Below are positions 6,921 through 14,049 of a stretch of DNA of 28,001 bases, one piece after another. A program made the translations under genes and the position numbers. Position 1 is the stretch's first letter. Each line of letters starts with the position of its first letter. This DNA comes from a virus. The notes under the pieces were generated by a model. It had not been told where the DNA came from, made no database searches, and saw only the letters and a program-made list of their open reading frames with translations. The stretch lies in IMG/VR virus record IMGVR_UViG_3300032053_000406, positions 1-28,001 of that record, one strand, 5' to 3'.

Positions 6921-8134
6921 AGATCAGCATCAGCATCTTCACTCCGACCCACGATTCCCGCTTCCTGCGGGAAGCCTACGAATCAATCAAGGGCCAGAAC
7001 TTCCACGAATGGGTCATCATCTACAATAACGGCGCTCAGGTCATTGATTTCGGCGACCCCCGGGTCAAGTCATTCGTGTGGTCGAACGCTCCGAAGTGGG
7101 TGGGGCCGCTCAAAGCCTACGCCTGTGAGCGGGCGACCGGCGACGTTCTCCTCGAGCTGGACCACGACGATCTGCTGACCCCTGATGCCCTGGCAGAGGT
7201 CGCCGCTGCTTTCGACGACCCGGCGGTAGGGTTCGTCTACTCCAACACGATACACGCGACCGGCGATCTCCAGCCGGTTCGGCGCTTCGACGAGTGCTGG
7301 GGCTGGAAGTTTCGGGAGGTCATGTTCCAGGGACACCAACTGGACGAGCACATCTCCTTCGAGCCGAGCCCGGAATCGGTGAGTCGAATCTGGTACGCTC
7401 CGAATCACCTTCGTGCATTCCGCCGCGACGTGTACCAGAAAGTCGGCGGGTACAGTTGGGAAATGCGCATTTTGGACGACCTGGACCTGATGTGCCGGCT
7501 CTATCAGGCGACGAAGTTCAAACACATCGACAAGGGCCTCTACGTCTACCGGGTGCACGGGCAGAACAGTTGGCTCCGGTACAATGCAGAGATTCAACAG
7601 AACGTCTATCGCATCTACGACCAGTACATCGAGGCGTTGGCCGAGCGCTGGTCGACCATGAACGGCCTGCGCCGGGTCGAACTCGGCGGCCGCATGGCCG
7701 CCAAGCCCGGATACGAGGCGGTGGACCTGAAGGACGCGGGTATACTCTGCGATCTCAACGGCGAATGGCCGTTCTTGGCTTCGTCGGTCGGCGTGATCCG
7801 CGCCTTCGATGTGTTCGAACATCTGAAGGACCCGCTGCACACTATGCAGGAGGTCTCCCGCGTCCTCGCGCCGGGCGGGTGGCTGTTCTGCCAGGTCCCG
7901 TCGGCCGACGGGCGCGGCGCGTTTTCGGACCCGACGCACCGCTCGTTCTGGAACGAATTGAGTTTCGCCTATTACACCCGGGCCGTCAAAGCGAAGTACA
8001 TCGACACCCCGGTCCGGCTTCAGGCGCCGAGGCTATACACGACCGAGAAGGATACCGAGGGCGTGTGCTGGGTGGTAGCGCACCTGATAAACCTCAAAGG
8101 GGGCTATCGTCCCTGCGGCGCGGTGGAAATATGA
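6917..8134 (+). CDS. Glycosyltransferase family 2 fused to a class I SAM-dependent methyltransferase
   Basis: A 405-residue protein starting at GTG 6917 inside the fibre's stop (GTGA). Residues 1-215 are a GT-A glycosyltransferase: I-S-I-F-T-P-T-H-D at the start, the metal/nucleotide-sugar motif L-D-H-D-D at 81-85, and the I-L-D-D-L-D region near 185-190 where the catalytic base usually lies. Residues 253-405 match a small class I methyltransferase: L-G-G in place of the usual G-x-G loop, A-V-D-L, F-D-V-F-E-H-L (297-303) and R-V-L-A-P-G-G (315-321). The likely role is to transfer and methylate a sugar on a phage or host surface polymer. The adjacent collagen-like fibre is the obvious candidate, but the substrate is inference. 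The gene carries no interspersed repeats. Confidence 0.85.
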   Translation: MKISISIFTPTHDSRFLREAYESIKGQNFHEWVIIYNNGAQVIDFGDPRVKSFVWSNAPKWVGPLKAYACERATGDVLLELDHDDLLTPDALAEVAAAFDDPAVGFVYSNTIHATGDLQPVRRFDECWGWKFREVMFQGHQLDEHISFEPSPESVSRIWYAPNHLRAFRRDVYQKVGGYSWEMRILDDLDLMCRLYQATKFKHIDKGLYVYRVHGQNSWLRYNAEIQQNVYRIYDQYIEALAERWSTMNGLRRVELGGRMAAKPGYEAVDLKDAGILCDLNGEWPFLASSVGVIRAFDVFEHLKDPLHTMQEVSRVLAPGGWLFCQVPSADGRGAFSDPTHRSFWNELSFAYYTRAVKAKYIDTPVRLQAPRLYTTEKDTEGVCWVVAHLINLKGGYRPCGAVEI

Positions 8135-8400
8135 TGTACAACGCCATTCACGAGGAGACTCGCGCGGTTAAGGAGGCGTTCAAGGCCGCCGGCGTCGTCG
8201 CCCACGTCGGGCATGGCACAGGCAGGGAACGACGTTGGTTGCGCGTCGAGGGTGTACTGGCTCCCGGCTGCGACTCCCGTGCGCTGACGGACCGGATTCT
8301 CGGCATAATCAGGACGGTAACGGGCCGGACCGGCGAGCGGAGTTGCTGCGTAAGCGTCAACTTCCGGCGGTCGGACAAGACGGAGATGAAAGGAGAATGA
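8131..8400 (+). CDS. Small protein of unknown function
   Basis: An 89-residue alpha/beta-looking protein starting at ATG 8131 (a second ATG follows at 8134), overlapping the end of the glycosyltransferase. A helix at residues 5-20 (H-E-E-T-R-A-V-K-E-A-F) is followed by G-V-V-A-H-V-G-H-G-T-G and then a helix and strand. GGTGGA just upstream may serve as a weak SD. No family is recognised. It belongs to the overlapping cassette 6917-9182 and has no repeats. Confidence 0.6.
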   Translation: MMYNAIHEETRAVKEAFKAAGVVAHVGHGTGRERRWLRVEGVLAPGCDSRALTDRILGIIRTVTGRTGERSCCVSVNFRRSDKTEMKGE

Positions 8401-8401
8401 C

Positions 8402-8515
8402 ATGACACCCGACGATACGCCTATTCGGCAGCGAATCTTCATCGACCTCAAAGGTCAGGATATCGACGTGGTAGTTATCGGGCCGGCCAAGAAACAGGAC
8501 AAGGAAGACGCATGA
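8402..8515 (+). CDS. 37-residue small protein
   Basis: A short frame beginning M-T-P-D-D-T-P-I-R-Q and ending K-K-Q-D-K-E-D-A. It has a strong SD (AAAGGAGA at 8390-8397, four bases before ATG 8402) and its TGA overlaps the next ATG (ATGA at 8512). The middle I-F-I-D-L-K-G-Q-D-I-D-V-V-V-I-G looks like a beta hairpin. SD quality and coupled overlap make it a likely real gene. No function can be assigned. Confidence 0.6.
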   Translation: MTPDDTPIRQRIFIDLKGQDIDVVVIGPAKKQDKEDA

Positions 8516-8694
8516 GCAAATTCAGTGGCATGACCGCTTTGATATTGACGGCGATTCTGATAGTCGGCAGCCTCGTAGGTGAGCGAATCCTGCACCTGCA
8601 GGGGATGCTGCCGCTCTACGGCTTTCTCGCAATTCTGATTTGCGTCCTGGTGGCGATTTGCGTCGTCACCTACGGGGGCAAGGCGATAAAGTGA
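8512..8694 (+). CDS. Two-helix membrane protein, holin candidate
   Basis: A 60-residue protein with two hydrophobic helices (about residues 8-24 and 34-54) joined by a short polar turn and ending in a Lys-containing tail. Size and topology suit a small class II holin, which would open the inner membrane at lysis. They also suit a generic phage membrane peptide. It overlaps the genes on both sides (ATGA, GTGA). No endolysin is recognised next to it, which weakens the holin reading. Confidence 0.55.
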   Translation: MSKFSGMTALILTAILIVGSLVGERILHLQGMLPLYGFLAILICVLVAICVVTYGGKAIK

Positions 8695-9182
8695 CACCCG
8701 CCGCACACGCCTCCGCCGGTATCTTGGCTTTTGCCTACTGCCCCGGCCCGTGGCCGGTCAAGTTGGCCGCTGCCGTGTTCTCTCACGTCGCGGTAGATTC
8801 GCTAAGCGGCTGGCATCCGACCGATGACGAAGTACAGGGTTCGACGTGGGCCAGCACGGTCTGGAACGGCGACACACCGGAGAAACGGGCCGTCATAGCC
8901 GCGAACGTGCTCGGTATCGGGTTGGCCGTATGGTTCACTTGGCTGCATCCGTGGGCGATCCTCTACATCGCGGCGGCGGGGCTATTTGACCTGGAGTGGG
9001 GGGCGCGGTTGCTCTGGCCCGCGTGGAGGCCGTGGTCGCCACACCGGCGCCTGGTAGACCCGATTGCACAGAGGCTTTGGGGTTCCCGCCGGGACTGGCC
9101 GGGGGCGTTGTGGCTTGAAACCGCTATTTGTGTGAGTGGGTGGCTCGTCCTCCCCATCGCGCTTCTGAGGTCCGCCTTGTGA
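8691..9182 (+). CDS. Membrane protein, YdjM/DUF457-like candidate
   Basis: A 163-residue protein starting at GTG 8691 within the previous stop. Residues 5-40 include A-H-A-S-A-G and F-S-H-V-A-V-D-S-L, similar to the H...H-x-x-x-D pattern of the DUF457/YdjM group of membrane-bound metal-dependent hydrolase-like proteins. Further hydrophobic helices lie near 65-105 and 140-160. Trp is unusually frequent. It closes the repeat-free cassette and overlaps the tail completion gene by four bases. The assignment rests on a loose motif, and a general membrane protein is the safe reading. Confidence 0.5.
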   Translation: MTPAAHASAGILAFAYCPGPWPVKLAAAVFSHVAVDSLSGWHPTDDEVQGSTWASTVWNGDTPEKRAVIAANVLGIGLAVWFTWLHPWAILYIAAAGLFDLEWGARLLWPAWRPWSPHRRLVDPIAQRLWGSRRDWPGALWLETAICVSGWLVLPIALLRSAL

Positions 9183-9730
9183 CCGGTTCCACCTTCGGTT
9201 TTCCCGCAGCCGCCGCCGGCCTTGCCGCCCTGACCAAGGACCTCGGCACCCGCCAGGCCAACGGCCTCAAGGATTGCGCCCTCATCGTCTCCAAAGCCGC
9301 CAAAGAAAACATCAACCACGGCCGCGCCGACTGGCCGGCCCTGAAACCCATCTCCCTGGCTCACCGCACCTCCAAGCTCTCCCGCGGCCGCAAAGTCGGC
9401 AAGCAGGGGAGAACCGAAGACTCCCGCTCGCGCAACCGCACCCCGCTCCTCGACACCGGCCGCCTGATGCGCGACATCCACGAAGAGATCGAGCCGACCA
9501 TCGCCGTCATCGGCTGCAGCCTGGTCTATGCCCCGTCTCACGAGCTCGGCGCCCACATCAAAGTCACCCCCAAAATGCGCGGCTACCTCCACAGCATCGG
9601 CATCCACCTCAAGCCGAGCACGACGCATATCACGATCCCCCAGCGCGCCTTCCTAGTCCCCGCCGTGCGCGAAAACATCGACCAGATGCGAGCCGCGATG
9701 ATTCGCGCGCTTCAGGGGTCCGGTTCATGA
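9179..9730 (+). CDS. Phage virion morphogenesis / tail completion protein (P2 gpS, Mu gpG-like)
   Basis: A 183-residue protein from GTG 9179. It carries the hallmarks of the virion morphogenesis family: P-L-L-D-T-G-R-L-M-R-D-I in the middle, then G-C-S-L-V-Y-A-P-S-H-E-L-G-A and, near the end, I-P-Q-R-A-F-L-V, a pattern shared by tail-completion proteins that finish the head-proximal tail end. A basic region (about 55-80) precedes these motifs. Four bases of overlap couple it to the membrane protein gene before it. Confidence 0.75.
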   Translation: MTGSTFGFPAAAAGLAALTKDLGTRQANGLKDCALIVSKAAKENINHGRADWPALKPISLAHRTSKLSRGRKVGKQGRTEDSRSRNRTPLLDTGRLMRDIHEEIEPTIAVIGCSLVYAPSHELGAHIKVTPKMRGYLHSIGIHLKPSTTHITIPQRAFLVPAVRENIDQMRAAMIRALQGSGS

Positions 9731-9844
9731 GTCCGTGTCAGTGCTGGATCGTCCGTGGTGTGTCCGTGTTCCTTTCCTGCGTGCGCGCTCTGCGCGCGCA
9801 CGCCGACTGCAAACTGCAAACTGCAAACTGCAAACTGAATCATC
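9731..9844 (+). repeat. Composite spacer: GTCCGTG array, GC hairpin, CAAACTG array
   Basis: The whole 114-base gap is repeats. GTCCGTG-type units fill 9731-9772. The inverted pair GCGTGCGCGC / GCGCGCACGC occupies 9779-9803. CAAACTG units fill 9806-9837. The next ATG follows seven bases later without an SD. Confidence 0.8.
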
Positions 9845-10474
9845 ATGCTTGACCTCGTCGAGCGTCACCTTGCCCGCGCCCTCGAAAAGCTCCTCGCCCA
9901 TCCCGTCGTCATCGGCGTCCCCGACCCGCGCTGGTACCGTGCCCAGGGCATCCCGGCCGCCAGCATCAAAGTCGCCAAGCGCTCCTACCTCGACTGGATT
10001 TCCAGCGGCGCTCCCGACTCCGAGGACGACCTGCCTGATAACAAGGTCAAACAAACCTGGTCTCTCGCCGAGTGCAAAGTCATCTTCGTCCTTCACCTCT
10101 TCGACACCGCGGTCACGCGCCTCGAGCAAAACGAATTCAAACTCGCCAGCATCCTCGCCCGCGTCAACACCCTCCCGGAGTTCTGCTCCCTCGCCTCCCG
10201 CCTCGCCGATTCCCCCGGCCTTCTGCTCCTCGACCAAGGGGACTGTCCCCAGGGTCCGGATCAATCAGAGGGGACTGTCCCCTTGGTCGATCCCATTCCG
10301 AACTGGTCCACGGGTCTCCTGGAAGTCGAAGACAGCGATCCCGGCCCCCAAGACGAGCGAGTAATCGAGCGCATCATCTCGATCCCCTTAAGCGGCGACC
10401 TCGAGCTAGCCATCATCGTCGACAAGACCACCCTCGAATGGCAACTCGCCATCAGCCCCGAGGTCGAATCGTGA
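9845..10474 (+). CDS. Tail terminator candidate (Mu gp37 / DUF1834-like position) with palindrome insertion
   Basis: A 209-residue protein between the tail completion and sheath genes, where Mu has gp37. It begins with a helix (L-D-L-V-E-R-H-L-A-R-A-L-E) and ends with beta strands (L-E-L-A-I-I-V-D-K-T-T-L-E-W-Q-L), as in tail terminators. A 57-base paired palindrome (10232-10288) is translated in frame as a Gly/Pro-rich loop containing G-D-C-P and G-T-V-P, near residues 130-148. The TGA stop lies within the arm of a second such element. There is no SD. CAAACTG units stand just upstream. Confidence 0.5.
   Translation: MLDLVERHLARALEKLLAHPVVIGVPDPRWYRAQGIPAASIKVAKRSYLDWISSGAPDSEDDLPDNKVKQTWSLAECKVIFVLHLFDTAVTRLEQNEFKLASILARVNTLPEFCSLASRLADSPGLLLLDQGDCPQGPDQSEGTVPLVDPIPNWSTGLLEVEDSDPGPQDERVIERIISIPLSGDLELAIIVDKTTLEWQLAISPEVES
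10232..10288 (+). repeat. Paired GGGGACTGTCCCC element, in frame (copy A)
   Basis: Two palindromes GGGGACTGTCCCC at 10238-10250 and 10270-10282, enclosed by perfect outer arms GACCAAGGGGAC / GTCCCCTTGGTC. The total of 57 bases is 19 codons, so the host frame is kept. Confidence 0.9.
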
Positions 10475-10529
10475 AAAAGGGGACTGTCCCGCGCGTCCTC
10501 GCGCTCCGGGGGACTGTACCCTTTTTCAC
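10471..10529 (+). repeat. Paired GGGGACTGTCCC element at a stop codon (copy B)
   Basis: Arms GTGAAAAAGGGGAC and GTACCCTTTTTCAC enclose two near-palindromic cores. The TGA of the upstream gene (10472-10474) is part of the left arm. Confidence 0.9.
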
Positions 10530-10609
10530 CCTCGCAACCGTCCTGCGTGCGCGCGGCCGCGCGCGCGCCATACGTCCCATAAGTCCTATAGGTCCCATTC
10601 CCTTCCTGC
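10530..10609 (+). repeat. GC hairpin followed by 9-base tandem
   Basis: A GCGTGCGCGC / GCGCGCGC inverted pair (10545-10569) is followed by CATACGTCC, CATAAGTCC and TATAGGTCC (10569-10604). These lead directly to the SD AGGAGG (10610-10615) of the next gene. Confidence 0.8.
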
Positions 10610-10622
10610 AGGAGGAAACCAA

Positions 10623-10832
10623 ATGAAAGTCCGAGTCAAGATCCCCGAATTCACCTGGCACGACGAGAAGGGCTACCACACGGTCGCCCACGTCGGCGAG
10701 GTCCCGGCCGACCACCCGGCCATCAAAGCGGCCCTGGTCGCCGGCTACCTCGTGAGGGACATGACCGAAACGTCCGACGTTTCGGATCGTGTCCCGAGCG
10801 AACCCCGCAAGTCAACCAAGAAGGAGGCCTAA
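10623..10832 (+). CDS. Small protein before the sheath (Mu gp38 position)
   Basis: A 69-residue protein with a strong SD (AGGAGG 10610-10615). It starts M-K-V-R-V-K-I-P-E and has a compact beta-rich first 45 residues. The last 20 residues are S/T/E/K-rich, partly encoded by a degenerate 9-base tandem (GAAACGTCC then GACGTTTCG from 10767). A small gene sits at the same position before the sheath in Mu-like phages. Its stop is followed at once by the sheath ATG. No defined function. Confidence 0.55.
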   Translation: MKVRVKIPEFTWHDEKGYHTVAHVGEVPADHPAIKAALVAGYLVRDMTETSDVSDRVPSEPRKSTKKEA

Positions 10833-12287
10833 ATGCCGCTTCCCGGCGTAGTTCTCGAAACCATTCCGCCTTCCGGCGCACCGGCCAACCCTGCCGGCAC
10901 CGGCACGGTCGGCCTCATCGGCCGATTCAAGATCGGTGACATCGGCGTGCCGATCCGCTGCGGCACAAAAGAGCAGGCCGTGAGCCTGTTCGGCCCTGCC
11001 ATCCCCGGCTCGGCTATGTACGACGTCGGCGATGCCTTCGACTCCCACGCGCCCGCGGTCGTGATCGTGCGCATCGACGACACCGACGCCACCATCGCGA
11101 TTGTCGACCGCGCCACTCCGACCCCGGCGGCCAAGATGAGTTTGACCGCGCTCATCTGCGGCACGCAGAACAACTACGCGGCCGGCCCGCCCGTCGTCGG
11201 TATCCGCGCCGTCATCGCCGCCGGCACCCAGACCGAAACCTTCAAACTCACCGTCACCCTCGGCTACACCGAGTGGGACGACGTCACCGGCGCCATCGTC
11301 GGCAAGACCTTCGTCGAAGAGTGGGACAACCTCAGCATCGACACCACGGCCGCGAGGTACTTCCCCACCATCATCAACGCCGCGAGCACGCTCGTCGTGG
11401 CCGTGGACTCGGCTCCGACCCACGTCACCTGGCCGACCCACGCGCCCGCCACCGGCAACCACGACCTGGCCGGCGGTCTCGAGCCCGAGTACGTCGGCGC
11501 CGGCGCCATCGAGGCCTTCGAGAAAGACTCGAACATCAACCTCGTCATCGCCGACACCGACACCTCTCCGGTCCGCGCCGCGCTCATCGCCCACTGCAAC
11601 AAGATGGACAACCGCATCGCCATCCTGAACCCGCCCATCGGCATCACCACGACGGCGGTCAAAGTCATCACCGACGCCTACGACGAAGAGTTCGCCTTCC
11701 TGCCGTACCCGTGGCAGTCGATGTACGACCCCATCCTCGGCGTCAACCGCTGCCGGCGTCCGGCTGCCGGCGTCGCCGGCCTGGTCGCCGGTCTCCTCCC
11801 CGAGGTCTCGCCCTGCAACAAGAAGCCCGAGAACCTACTCTCGCCCGAGCGCGCGCTGACTGAGGCGGAGCTTCTCGACCTCCAGGACCACAAAGTCACC
11901 CCGCTCTACTACTTCGACAACCGCGGCATCCGCCTCCGCAACGGCATCAACCTCAGCTCCAACCCCAACACCCAGCAGGTCTTCCGCACGAGGATGCAGT
12001 TCTACATCGGCGAGAGCCTGCGGAACTCCAGCGGCTGGGCCGTCGGCGGCCAGATCAAGCCCAACGAGACGAAAGCGGTTTCCGCGCTCGCCTCTGCCTT
12101 CCTCGCCGGCCTCCTCGACGCGGGCCGCATCGAAGGCTTCAGCGTTGTCAAGGTGGATTCCGCCGCCTACCGCAGCGCGCGCAAGGAAGTCTTCCTCGTC
12201 AAGGTGCGCCTGTACCAGGTGCGCGACGAACTCCGCTGGCAGCTCGAAGTCGGACCCGACGCCGTGGTAGTCACGGCGGCCGCATAA
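10833..12287 (+). CDS. Contractile tail sheath protein (Mu gpL / P2 FI-like)
   Basis: A 484-residue protein with SD AAGGAGG (10821-10827). The N-terminus P-L-P-G-V-V-L-E-T-I-P with early T-G-T-V-G-L-I-G-R-F, the V-V-I-V-R-I-D-D strand near 75 and the variable central domain are typical of sheaths. The conserved C-terminal region includes V-F-R-T-R-M-Q-F-Y-I-G-E-S-L-R and L-V-K-V-R-L-Y-Q-V. Sheath subunits stack around the tube and contract on infection. The tube gene follows 9 bases later. The gene is free of repeat insertions. Confidence 0.9.
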   Translation: MPLPGVVLETIPPSGAPANPAGTGTVGLIGRFKIGDIGVPIRCGTKEQAVSLFGPAIPGSAMYDVGDAFDSHAPAVVIVRIDDTDATIAIVDRATPTPAAKMSLTALICGTQNNYAAGPPVVGIRAVIAAGTQTETFKLTVTLGYTEWDDVTGAIVGKTFVEEWDNLSIDTTAARYFPTIINAASTLVVAVDSAPTHVTWPTHAPATGNHDLAGGLEPEYVGAGAIEAFEKDSNINLVIADTDTSPVRAALIAHCNKMDNRIAILNPPIGITTTAVKVITDAYDEEFAFLPYPWQSMYDPILGVNRCRRPAAGVAGLVAGLLPEVSPCNKKPENLLSPERALTEAELLDLQDHKVTPLYYFDNRGIRLRNGINLSSNPNTQQVFRTRMQFYIGESLRNSSGWAVGGQIKPNETKAVSALASAFLAGLLDAGRIEGFSVVKVDSAAYRSARKEVFLVKVRLYQVRDELRWQLEVGPDAVVVTAAA

Positions 12288-12296
12288 GGAGCAACA

Positions 12297-12713
12297 ATGG
12301 CAAAAAGACCAATCGTCTCCCGCCAGGTCATCGCCCAGGTCGTCGGTCCCAACGGTCCGGTCGACTGCGGCAAATGGGAATCCGGCAAAGTCACGCACAA
12401 GATGGACGAGATCGCGTACAAGCCGACCGACGGCACGACCATCCATCTCGTCGAAGGCTACGACTACTCAGGCAGCCTGAGTCGCGGCGTCTTCGACGCT
12501 CGCCTCGCCGCGCTCATCTGGAACCAGATGCACGCCGGCACGAGCGACCCCCCGCGCCTGATGTTGCTCTTCTCTCACGTCCTCAACGAAGACCCCACCG
12601 TCGTCTACGTCTGCAAAGAGGTTCTCATCACCAACCTCGACGTCGGCTGGCAGCGCGGCCAGCCGGTAAAAGAAGACCTCACCTTCGTCTGCGAAGACCT
12701 CGAAATCGTCTAA
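12297..12713 (+). CDS. Tail tube protein (Mu gpM / P2 FII-like)
   Basis: A 138-residue beta-rich protein immediately after the sheath, with AAGGAG just before ATG 12297. It has the size and strand pattern of a tube protein, including G-K-W-E-S-G-K-V-T-H-K-M-D-E, V-E-G-Y-D-Y-S-G-S-L-S-R and a C-terminal V-K-E-D-L-T-F-V-C-E-D. Hexameric rings of it form the inner tube through which DNA passes. The sheath-tube pair in this order is diagnostic of a myovirus tail. Confidence 0.85.
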   Translation: MAKRPIVSRQVIAQVVGPNGPVDCGKWESGKVTHKMDEIAYKPTDGTTIHLVEGYDYSGSLSRGVFDARLAALIWNQMHAGTSDPPRLMLLFSHVLNEDPTVVYVCKEVLITNLDVGWQRGQPVKEDLTFVCEDLEIV

Positions 12714-12726
12714 TGCCCGCCCGCGC

Positions 12727-12880
12727 TCTCTCCCTTCTCCCTCTCCCGCTCCTTGCGGGAGAGGGTGGGGGTGAGGGTCTGTCATTCCGAGGCTCGTCCG
12801 AGGAATCTCGTTCTTCCCGCGTGCGCGCTCGGCGCGCGCACGCCCTTATGCCGCTCATGTCCCTTATGTCCCTTTCCTTC
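12727..12880 (+). repeat. Composite spacer: CTCTCCC hairpin, TCATTCCGAGG element, GC hairpin, 9-base tandem
   Basis: Four families in a row. A CTCTCCCGC / GCGGGAGAGGG hairpin spans 12727-12777. TGTCATTCCGAG through GAGGAATCTCG spans 12780-12810. GCGTGCGCGC / GCGCGCACGC spans 12819-12843. CTTATGCCG, CTCATGTCC and CTTATGTCC span 12845-12880. SD AGGAGG follows directly at 12881. No T-run follows the hairpins, so they are not typical terminators. Confidence 0.85.
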
Positions 12881-12891
12881 AGGAGGCTATC

Positions 12892-13727
12892 GTGAAAGAA
12901 TTCCCCTTCACCCTTCCCAGTGGTCGTAAGATCGTGCTGCGCGAATCCACCGGCTCCGACGAGCTCGCCGCCTTCCGCCGTTGCGGCGCCAAACCCGAAG
13001 AGCTGGAACACCAGCAATTCGAGCTCATCGCCTCGAACGTCCTCTCCCTCTCCGGAGGGGGACTGTCCCAGGGTTCTCCGGGGACTGTCCCCAAAACCGA
13101 TGGCTACGAGTCCCTGTTGTCCCTCCCCTCCAAAGACCGCCAGTCCCTCCCCATCCTTTGGAACCGCATCAACCTCCCGACCGCCGCCGAAGTCGCCGCC
13201 CTTCGTTCCTCTGTCTCAGTCCTCAGTCCTCCATCCTCCGTCCTCAGTCCTCTCCGCGTCGTCTCCTTCCGCCTCCCCTGCGGTGCCACGGCTACCATGC
13301 ACCAGTGCACCGGCCTCGAAGAATTCGCGGCCCAGCGCGCCTTCATCGGCAAACCCGCGCGCGAAGCCGACCTCTACCGCAAATGGGACGAGCTCGCCCG
13401 CTGCGTCGCGCGCCTCGGAGGGGGACTGTCCCAAGGTCCTCCGGGGACTGTCCCCAAAACCGATTCCTACTCCGGTTTCGAGGACCTCTTCTCCCTGACC
13501 TCCAAATCCCTCGCCTGCCTCTTCATCATCTTCACCGACGAGAACATTCTCAGTGGCGAAGAGCTGACCGGGCTTCGGGATTTCTCAGCGACCGGCTCGC
13601 CCTCACCAAGCTCGCAGAGCTAGCCGGCATGACACTCCGCGAGCTCCTCGCGCTGCCCGCCTCCGCGCGGCAGACGGTCCTCGAAGTCGTCCTCGAACAC
13701 CACCCCGAGCTGAAGGCGGAGGACTGA
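12892..13727 (+). CDS. Tail assembly chaperone, with probable -1 frameshift extension (0-frame product 12892-13623)
   Basis: GTG 12892 has SD AGGAGG (12881-12886). The 0-frame product (243 residues) begins F-T-L-P-S-G-R-K-I-V-L-R-E-S-T-G-S-D-E-L, typical of Mu/P2-type tail assembly proteins located between tube and tape measure. After R-D-F the 0 frame runs into S/P-rich residues and a stop. The -1 frame reads L-S-D-R-L-A-L-T-K-L-A-E-L-A-G-M and continues to 13727, a plausible helical tail. Chaperones of this type are classically made in two forms by frameshifting. GGGATTTCTC near 13576-13587 is a candidate slip site (tRNA-Phe moving from TTC to TTT). Two almost identical palindrome pairs and a TCAGTCC array are inserted in frame. 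Confidence 0.65.
13054..13099 (+). repeat. Paired GGGGACTGTCCC element, in frame (copy C)
   Basis: Cores at 13058-13069 and 13080-13092 within the chaperone gene, read as G-L-S-Q and G-T-V-P, followed by AAAACCGAT. Confidence 0.9.
13207..13254 (+). repeat. TCAGTCC heptamer array, in frame
   Basis: Units of TCAGTCC / TCCATCC / TCCGTCC give S-V-L-S-P inside the chaperone. Related arrays stand at 13762-13812, 18415-18449 and (as TCGGTCC) 22586-22619. Confidence 0.75.
13416..13464 (+). repeat. Paired GGGGACTGTCCC element, in frame (copy D)
   Basis: Cores at 13421-13432 and 13443-13455. It is nearly the same as copy C, including the trailing AAAACCGAT, and is read in the same phase, which suggests duplication within the gene. 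Confidence 0.9.
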
Positions 13728-14049
13728 AGATGGAAGATAGAGGACGGAGAATGGAGACCGGAGGTCAGTCCTTTCTCAGTCCTCATTCCTCAGTCCTCAT
13801 TCCTCCTTCCTCTCCCTCTTACCAGGGACTGCGTTCCCCCAACCCCGGGCACACGCCTCCGCCCGGGCTCACCCGCGGAGGCGCGAGCGCCCGCCTGCAG
13901 CCAGCACCTGCAGCCCCTCGCGCCTCCGTTCCTGCGTGCGCGCGCGGCCGCGCGCACGCCGACAAGGCCGATATGTCCTATCCGACTGATCCGTCCGATT
14001 CCGCCTTTCACTCTTCACTCTTCACTCTTCACTCTTTCGGAGTGTCCTC
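13728..14049 (+). repeat. 322-base composite spacer before the tape measure
   Basis: In order: GGAGGACTGAAGATGGAAGATAG-type purine-rich sequence reduced here to short AGATGGA units, a TCAGTCC/TCATTCC array (13762-13812), about 110 GC-rich bases with PstI-like CTGCAG palindromes and no gene, a GC hairpin (13934-13960), a 9-base tandem (13970-14005) and a TTCACTC array (14008-14037) ending at the start region. No convincing gene is present. The open frame through it is repeat-encoded. Confidence 0.7.
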
